Assembly: GCF_900199455.1 (NCBI RefSeq)
Contig: NZ_FZQR01000002.1
Coordinates: 496,001 to 560,000, forward strand
Length of the DNA: 64,000 bases
Source: Mesorhizobium carmichaelinearum
GTDB taxonomy: Bacteria > Pseudomonadota > Alphaproteobacteria > Rhizobiales > Rhizobiaceae
Direction: 5' to 3'
Shown: positions 60,145 to 64,000 of the stretch, one piece after another
Layout: each line of letters opens with the position of its first letter
How positions within the stretch are numbered: the stretch's first letter is position 1
Notes under the pieces: model-generated
What the model saw: only the letters and a program-made list of their open reading frames with translations
Told to the model about the DNA's origin: nothing
Database searches by the model: none
Program-made: the position numbers and the translations under genes

Positions 60145-60804
60145 TTATCTCTCGATCTTGCCATAACGGCGTTCCAGCCAGCGCAGCAGCACGACCGAAC
60201 AAAGACTGATGGCGAGGAAGAAGGCGCCGACCAGCGTGATCGGTTCGATGTAACGATAGTAGGTGTTGGCGACACTTTTGGCCTGGTTCATCAGCTCCAG
60301 CACGGTGATCGCCGAGAGCAACGGCGTCTCCTTGAACATGGCGATGAAATAATTGGCCAACGCCGGGATCATCGGCGGGATGGCCTGCGGGATGATGATG
60401 TGAGTCCAGGTCTGCCGGGCGTTGAGATTGCAGGCCTTGGCGGCCTCCCACTGGCCACGCGGCACATTGTCGATGCCGGCGCGGTAGACCTCGGCCGTGT
60501 AGGTGCCGTAGTGCAGCCCAAGCCCGATGACGCCGGCGACGAGCGGCGGCAGCAGGATGCCGATGTCGGGCAGCACGTAGAAGATGAAATAGAGCTGCAC
60601 GAGAAGCGGCGTGCCGCGGATGAATTCGGCCGCCCAGCCGACGGTGCGTGACAGCGCCTTGTTGGGCGAGCGGCGCGCCAGCGCGATGCCAAGCCCGACG
60701 ATCGCCGCCAGCACCGAGCCGAGCAGCGTCGCTAGGATGGTGATCTTCACCCCCTGGATCAGCGTCGGCAGGATCTGCCGGACAAAATCCCAATCCCACT
60801 CCAT
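60145..60804 (-). CDS. ehuD: Ectoine ABC transporter permease EhuD
   Basis: This 219-residue inner-membrane permease is of the polar amino acid type, with FIRGTPLLVQLYFIFYVLP and the EAA loop WEAAKACNLNARQTWTHIIIPQA. It pairs with EhuC. The ATG at 60804 begins the first membrane-domain sequence; the upstream frame overlaps ehuC and lacks family features. Confidence 0.92.
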   Translation of the reverse strand: MEWDWDFVRQILPTLIQGVKITILATLLGSVLAAIVGLGIALARRSPNKALSRTVGWAAEFIRGTPLLVQLYFIFYVLPDIGILLPPLVAGVIGLGLHYGTYTAEVYRAGIDNVPRGQWEAAKACNLNARQTWTHIIIPQAIPPMIPALANYFIAMFKETPLLSAITVLELMNQAKSVANTYYRYIEPITLVGAFFLAISLCSVVLLRWLERRYGKIER

Positions 60805-60838
60805 CAGCAGACCCAGTTTATCAGAAGGGCATTGGCCA

Positions 60839-61498
60839 TCAGACGCGCACCCCATCAAGGCCGCGTGCCATGCGGCGCTCCAGCGAGCGCACACCCCATG
60901 AAATGAGCAGCGCCAGGATGAAATAGATGACCAGGATGGTGGCGAACGGCACCATGGTGTTGCCGGTCTGGGCGCGTACCACCTGCGCCTGGAAGGTCAG
61001 GTCGGCGAGCGAGATCAGCGAGACGACGGAGGTGGCCTTCAGCAGTTCGATGGCGTTGTTGCCGAAGGTCGGCAGCATCACCAGAAACGCTTGCGGCAGG
61101 ATGACGTGGCGCAGACCCTGCCAACGGCCGAGATTGAGCGCGATGCAGGCCTCATGCTGTTCGCGGCCGATCGACTGCACGGCGCCGCGCACCACTTCGG
61201 CGGCATAGGCGCCGACATTCAATCCCAGCGCCAGCACGCCGGCCTGCAGCGGGGTGAGCTCAAGGCCAATCAACGGCAGCACGAAATAGGCGAAGAACAG
61301 CTGCACGAAGATCGATGTGCCGCGGAAGAATTCGATATAGGCGGTGGCGAGCGCCCGCAAAATGAAGAAGCGCGACAGCCGTCCCATGCCGGCGAGAAAG
61401 GCCATGATCAGGGCAAGCACCGACCCCATCAGCGTCAGTCCGATGGTGACAAGCGCTCCCTGCACTATCAGGCCGAGATAGCCGGACCATTGGGTCAT
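60839..61498 (-). CDS. ehuC: Ectoine ABC transporter permease EhuC
   Basis: This 219-residue permease has FFRGTSIFVQLFFAYFVLP and the loop HEACIALNLGRWQGLRHVILPQA. The ATG at 61498 has GGAG upstream. It forms the channel with EhuD, whose gene starts 34 bases after its stop. A composite repeat separates it from ehuB. Confidence 0.92.
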   Translation of the reverse strand: MTQWSGYLGLIVQGALVTIGLTLMGSVLALIMAFLAGMGRLSRFFILRALATAYIEFFRGTSIFVQLFFAYFVLPLIGLELTPLQAGVLALGLNVGAYAAEVVRGAVQSIGREQHEACIALNLGRWQGLRHVILPQAFLVMLPTFGNNAIELLKATSVVSLISLADLTFQAQVVRAQTGNTMVPFATILVIYFILALLISWGVRSLERRMARGLDGVRV

Positions 61499-61532
61499 GA
61501 AATTCGAGGCTCCAACGTTGGCGGTTAGCTTC

Positions 61533-61659
61533 CTTCTCCCCGTTCCACGGGGAGAAGATGCCGGCAGGCAGATGAGGGGCGGCGCTAGCATGGCAGAACT
61601 TGGCGCCGCCCCTCATCCGTCACTTCGTGACACTTTCTCCCCGTAAAACGGGGAGAAGG
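61533..61659. repeat. Composite inverted repeat between ehuB and ehuC
   Basis: Two arms (about 61533-61585 and 61603-61659) pair over an inner ATGAGGGGCGGCGC segment and an outer CTTCTCCCCGT...ACGGGGAGAA palindrome. Between them each arm has its own unrelated mini-hairpin (GCCGGC on one, GTCAC-TTC-GTGAC on the other). Layout matches the element at 46932 though the sequence differs. Confidence 0.75.
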
Positions 61660-61670
61660 GAAGAAGGGCG

Positions 61671-62522
61671 CTACTTCGCCGAGCAGAGCTTGTCGCGCGT
61701 CGTCGACATCGCGGCGGCCGCTGAGAAGCCGTAGGGCTCGATGATCTTGGCGAACTCGCCCGACTTCTTCATCTTGGCCAGCTCCACGTCGTAGGCATCG
61801 CGCAGCGCCTCGTCGCCCTTCTTGAAGGCGGCGCCGTCGCAATAGACCGGGGCGCCTTGCACCGGCGCGATGACTGCGAGGTTCGGATCATTGGCCTTCT
61901 TCATCAGATCGTTGATCGACAGGACAGGCAGCGAGTAGGCGTCGATGCGGCCGTCCTGCACCATCTTCAGGCCGCTTTGTCCATCCGGCACGACGATGAC
62001 GCGTTCGCGCGGCACGCCGGCGTTGAGCGCCAGCTTCTCCTCGGTGCCGCCGCCTGGCGCGCCGATCGTGGCTGATGTGTCCTTGGCGACGTCCTCGTAG
62101 CTCTTGAAGCCTTTCGGATTGCCCTTCTTCACCAGCATCGCCTCGGCATCGCACAGCACCGGTTCGGAATAGGCGACAGCGGCGCAGCGCTCCGGCTTCA
62201 TGAACAGGCCGGCGGTGACGACATCGAAACGGCCAGCCTTCAGGCCGGGGATCATGGCGCCATATTCGGAGATCGAGGCGACGATGTCGCCAACGCCGAG
62301 CCGTTTGAAAATCTCGCGCGCCACGTCGGGTGCTGCGCCAGAAACCTTGCCGTCAGCGGCGACCGCCGTATAGGGCGGCTCATTGGCGATGGCGACGCGG
62401 GCGAAGCCCTGTGCCTTCAACTGTTCGAGCTTGCTGTCGTCGGCCGAACCCGTGGTCGAGGCGGCCAGCACCACCGTCAGTGCAAGGCCGGCGACGCCGG
62501 CCAGAATGCCAAGTTTCTTCAT
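61671..62522 (-). CDS. ehuB: Ectoine/hydroxyectoine-binding protein EhuB
   Basis: This 283-residue receptor has a signal peptide (MKKLGILAGVAGLALTVVLA, cleavage near residue 27) and the family 3 amino-acid-receptor fold: RVAIANEPPYTAVA, FDVVTAGLFMKPERC and SINDLMKKANDPN. Aromatic residues in these blocks would cage the positively charged ring of ectoine, as known for EhuB. It is separated from ehuC by a repeat of about 170 bases, as often seen after an abundant receptor gene. Confidence 0.93.
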   Translation of the reverse strand: MKKLGILAGVAGLALTVVLAASTTGSADDSKLEQLKAQGFARVAIANEPPYTAVAADGKVSGAAPDVAREIFKRLGVGDIVASISEYGAMIPGLKAGRFDVVTAGLFMKPERCAAVAYSEPVLCDAEAMLVKKGNPKGFKSYEDVAKDTSATIGAPGGGTEEKLALNAGVPRERVIVVPDGQSGLKMVQDGRIDAYSLPVLSINDLMKKANDPNLAVIAPVQGAPVYCDGAAFKKGDEALRDAYDVELAKMKKSGEFAKIIEPYGFSAAAAMSTTRDKLCSAK

Positions 62523-62605
62523 TGTTCCCAACTCCTTGTTTCTTGTCTTGGTTTTGGCTTCTTGCCTTGGTTTGTCTGGGGCGGCCTTCCGCCCCCGCAA
62601 AGCGG

Positions 62606-63400
62606 TCAGACGCGATGTCCGGCCGCGATGATCTTCTTCAGGAAGCCTTGTGTGCGCTCCTGCTTGGGATGGCGGAAAATCTCGTCGGGCTTGCCTTCCT
62701 CGACGATCTTGCCGCGATCGAAGAACAGCACCCGGTCGGCGAAATCGTGGGCGAAACCCATCTCGTGCGTGACAAGGAGCATGGTCATGTCGGTCTCGGC
62801 GCAGAGCCGCCACAGAACGTTGAGCACCTCCTCGACCAGTTCCGGGTCAAGCGCCGACGTCACCTCGTCGAACAGCATGATCTTGGGCTGCAGAGCGAGC
62901 GCGCGGGCGATCGCGACGCGCTGTTTCTGGCCGCCGGACAGCTGCGCCGGCATCGCCTTGGCCTTGTCGGCCATGCCGACCATGTCGAGCAGTTCCATCG
63001 CCCGCTTTTCGGCGGCGGCACGCGGCGTGCCCTTGGTCAGCATCGGCGCCAGCGTCACATTGTCGATGACGCTCTTGTGCGGAAACAGGTTGAACAGCTG
63101 GAACACCATGCCGATCTTCTGGCGCATCCTGGCCAGATGCCGCTCGTCGGCGGGCAGCAGCTGGCCGTTGCGTTCCATGTGATAGAGTTGCTCGCCCTCG
63201 ATCTGGATGTGGCCGCCATCGATGCGCTCCAGCGTCATCAGGATGCGCAGGATCGTCGTCTTGCCCGAACCGGACGGGCCGATCAGCGCCAGCTTCTCGC
63301 GCGGCATGACCTGCATCGACAGGCCGTCGAGCACCTTGAAGCTGCCGAAGCTCTTCGAGATGCCGTCGATCTTGATGATGGGAACGGCGGTTGCGGACAA
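62606..63400 (-). CDS. ehuA: Ectoine ABC transporter ATPase EhuA
   Basis: This 264-residue ATPase has Walker A GPSGSGKTT, Q-loop VFQLFNLFPHKSV, signature LSGGQKQRV, Walker B MLFDEVTSALDPEL and switch VTHEMGFA. The start is a TTG at 63400 with GGGGAA upstream; no ATG or GTG gives a complete domain. It heads the ehuABCD-eutABCDE operon. Confidence 0.92.
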   Translation of the reverse strand: MSATAVPIIKIDGISKSFGSFKVLDGLSMQVMPREKLALIGPSGSGKTTILRILMTLERIDGGHIQIEGEQLYHMERNGQLLPADERHLARMRQKIGMVFQLFNLFPHKSVIDNVTLAPMLTKGTPRAAAEKRAMELLDMVGMADKAKAMPAQLSGGQKQRVAIARALALQPKIMLFDEVTSALDPELVEEVLNVLWRLCAETDMTMLLVTHEMGFAHDFADRVLFFDRGKIVEEGKPDEIFRHPKQERTQGFLKKIIAAGHRV

Positions 63401-63466
63401 ATGAATTTCCCCGTGCTGGAGAAGCCTGTGCCCTTAACGATGCGGAACGCGCCAAATCATGTCAAT

Positions 63467-63497
63467 TGGGAAAATAATATCATGACAATATTTCCCA
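63467..63497. promoter_or_regulatory. Inverted repeat TGGGAAA/TTTCCCA upstream of ehuA, candidate EnuR operator
   Basis: Seven-base arms at 63467-63473 and 63491-63497 flank an AT-rich 17-base spacer, about 70-100 bases upstream of ehuA. A further ATTTGGGAG at 63507-63515 partly repeats the left arm. This is the only gap where the ehu/eut promoter can lie. Confidence 0.5.
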
Positions 63498-63525
63498 TTC
63501 CGCACAATTTGGGAGCAATATCGGC

Positions 63526-64000
63526 CTAAATGGCAAGCAGCAGGTGCTCGGGATCGCCAAGCAACAGCTTGGTGACAACGCCGAGGCCGGCGCGCAGTTC
63601 CCCTTCGGTGGTCGAGCCGAGCGAGATGCGCACCGCCGGATGCCACGGCGCATCGGAAATGCGGAAGGAGGTGCCCGGCGCGATCGCCACGCCCTGCAGC
63701 CGCGCCTGGGCGACAAAGCCCTCCTCGGCGCGGTCGTCGGGCAGCTGCAGCCAGACGTGCAGCCCGTCGCGCCGGGCGCGATAGTCGATCCCGGCAAGGA
63801 CTTGCGCCGCGATATCCTGCCGCCGCCGCAATGCGGCGCGCTGCCAGCGCACCAGTTCCATCGCCGTGCCGTCGGTCACCCATTTGGTGGCGATCTCGGC
63901 CACCAGCGGCGTTGCCATCCAGTTCGAGACCAGATGCCGGTTGGCGACAGCGGCGACATAGCGGTCGGGCGCGGCGAGGTAGCCGATGCGCAGCCCGGGC
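63526..64000 (-). CDS. enuR: MocR-type PLP regulator, probably EnuR, C-terminal part
   Basis: The frame is open through base 64000, so the 5' part with the GntR winged helix lies outside. The visible 157 residues are the end of a fold-type I aminotransferase domain: PGLRIGYLAAPDRYVAAVAN, RRDGLHVWLQLP, and the C-terminal RISLGSTTEGEL block with the Arg that binds the substrate carboxylate. Next to ehu/eut genes this fits EnuR, a PLP-bound repressor released by ectoine breakdown products. Its stop lies about 125 bases upstream of ehuA on the same strand. Confidence 0.8.
   Translation of the reverse strand, partial: PGLRIGYLAAPDRYVAAVANRHLVSNWMATPLVAEIATKWVTDGTAMELVRWQRAALRRRQDIAAQVLAGIDYRARRDGLHVWLQLPDDRAEEGFVAQARLQGVAIAPGTSFRISDAPWHPAVRISLGSTTEGELRAGLGVVTKLLLGDPEHLLLAI

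Noticed and set aside
46932..61659. CRISPR or tandem-repeat array formed by the three palindromic elements
   Set aside because: The elements are far apart, differ in sequence and have no regular spacers.
1..64000. Genomic island or mobile region
   Set aside because: No integrase, transposase, tRNA-linked repeat or change in base or codon use was seen; the cassettes look like normal chromosome or large-replicon content.

Overview
The window is GC-rich, densely packed DNA from an alphaproteobacterium of the Hyphomicrobiales, most likely Mesorhizobium or a close relative. This rests on an ehuABCD-eutABCDE ectoine locus and a phnWAY aminoethylphosphonate locus of rhizobial type, many ATGA-type gene overlaps, and short palindromic intergenic elements of the kind rhizobia carry. 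I see no rRNA, tRNA, insertion sequence, integrase, phage gene or CRISPR array, and no gene-free stretch longer than about 300 bases. It reads as a series of catabolic cassettes, most with their own ABC importer (six in whole or part) and their own regulator.

Region by region. (1) 1-1911: end of a LivM-type permease overlapping an FAD amine oxidase. (2) 1933-6269, minus strand: an operon of M20 deacylase, hydroxylysine-kinase-like phosphotransferase, class III PLP enzyme and GntR regulator, which looks like a kinase/phospholyase route for a hydroxylated amino compound. (3) 6447-9805: a GNAT acetyltransferase coupled to a large MalT-like LuxR regulator. (4) 9890-15512: a histone-deacetylase-family amidohydrolase coupled to livHMGF-like genes and a urea/amide-type binding protein. 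(5) 15556-21954: acetolactate-synthase-like enzyme, LysR regulator, quinone-oxidoreductase-like enzyme, zinc-ribbon protein, Tim44-domain protein and a beta-propeller lactonase.

(6) 22153-38863: the least familiar part. One operon holds a MaoC-fold protein, a class III CoA-transferase, a solute-binding-protein fold without a signal peptide, and an RbsB-type importer whose ATPase is split into two genes. Next come an amidohydrolase and its IclR regulator. The other operon holds a MalEFGK-type importer, an enolase-superfamily enzyme, a RhaM-like mutarotase, a Gfo/Idh/MocA dehydrogenase and a second MaoC protein. The two MaoC proteins are paralogues, which suggests one uncharacterised sugar or sugar-acid pathway.

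(7) 38873-50743: a 2-aminoethylphosphonate locus with transporter phnSTUV, phnW, phnA and phnY (AEP to phosphonoacetaldehyde to phosphonoacetate to acetate plus phosphate), a probable (R)-1-hydroxy-2-aminoethylphosphonate ammonia-lyase, an unexplained 2-hydroxyacid dehydrogenase, and a divergent LysR regulator. (8) 50740-54883: a dimethylglycine/sarcosine-dehydrogenase-like flavoprotein with DeoR and GntR regulators. (9) 54987-64000: the ectoine uptake and breakdown operon ehuABCD-eutABCDE and the C-terminal part of its MocR-type regulator EnuR, cut by the window edge.

Three composite inverted repeats sit in gaps inside the minus-strand phn and ehu/eut operons. They share a layout of long paired arms with variable mini-hairpins.
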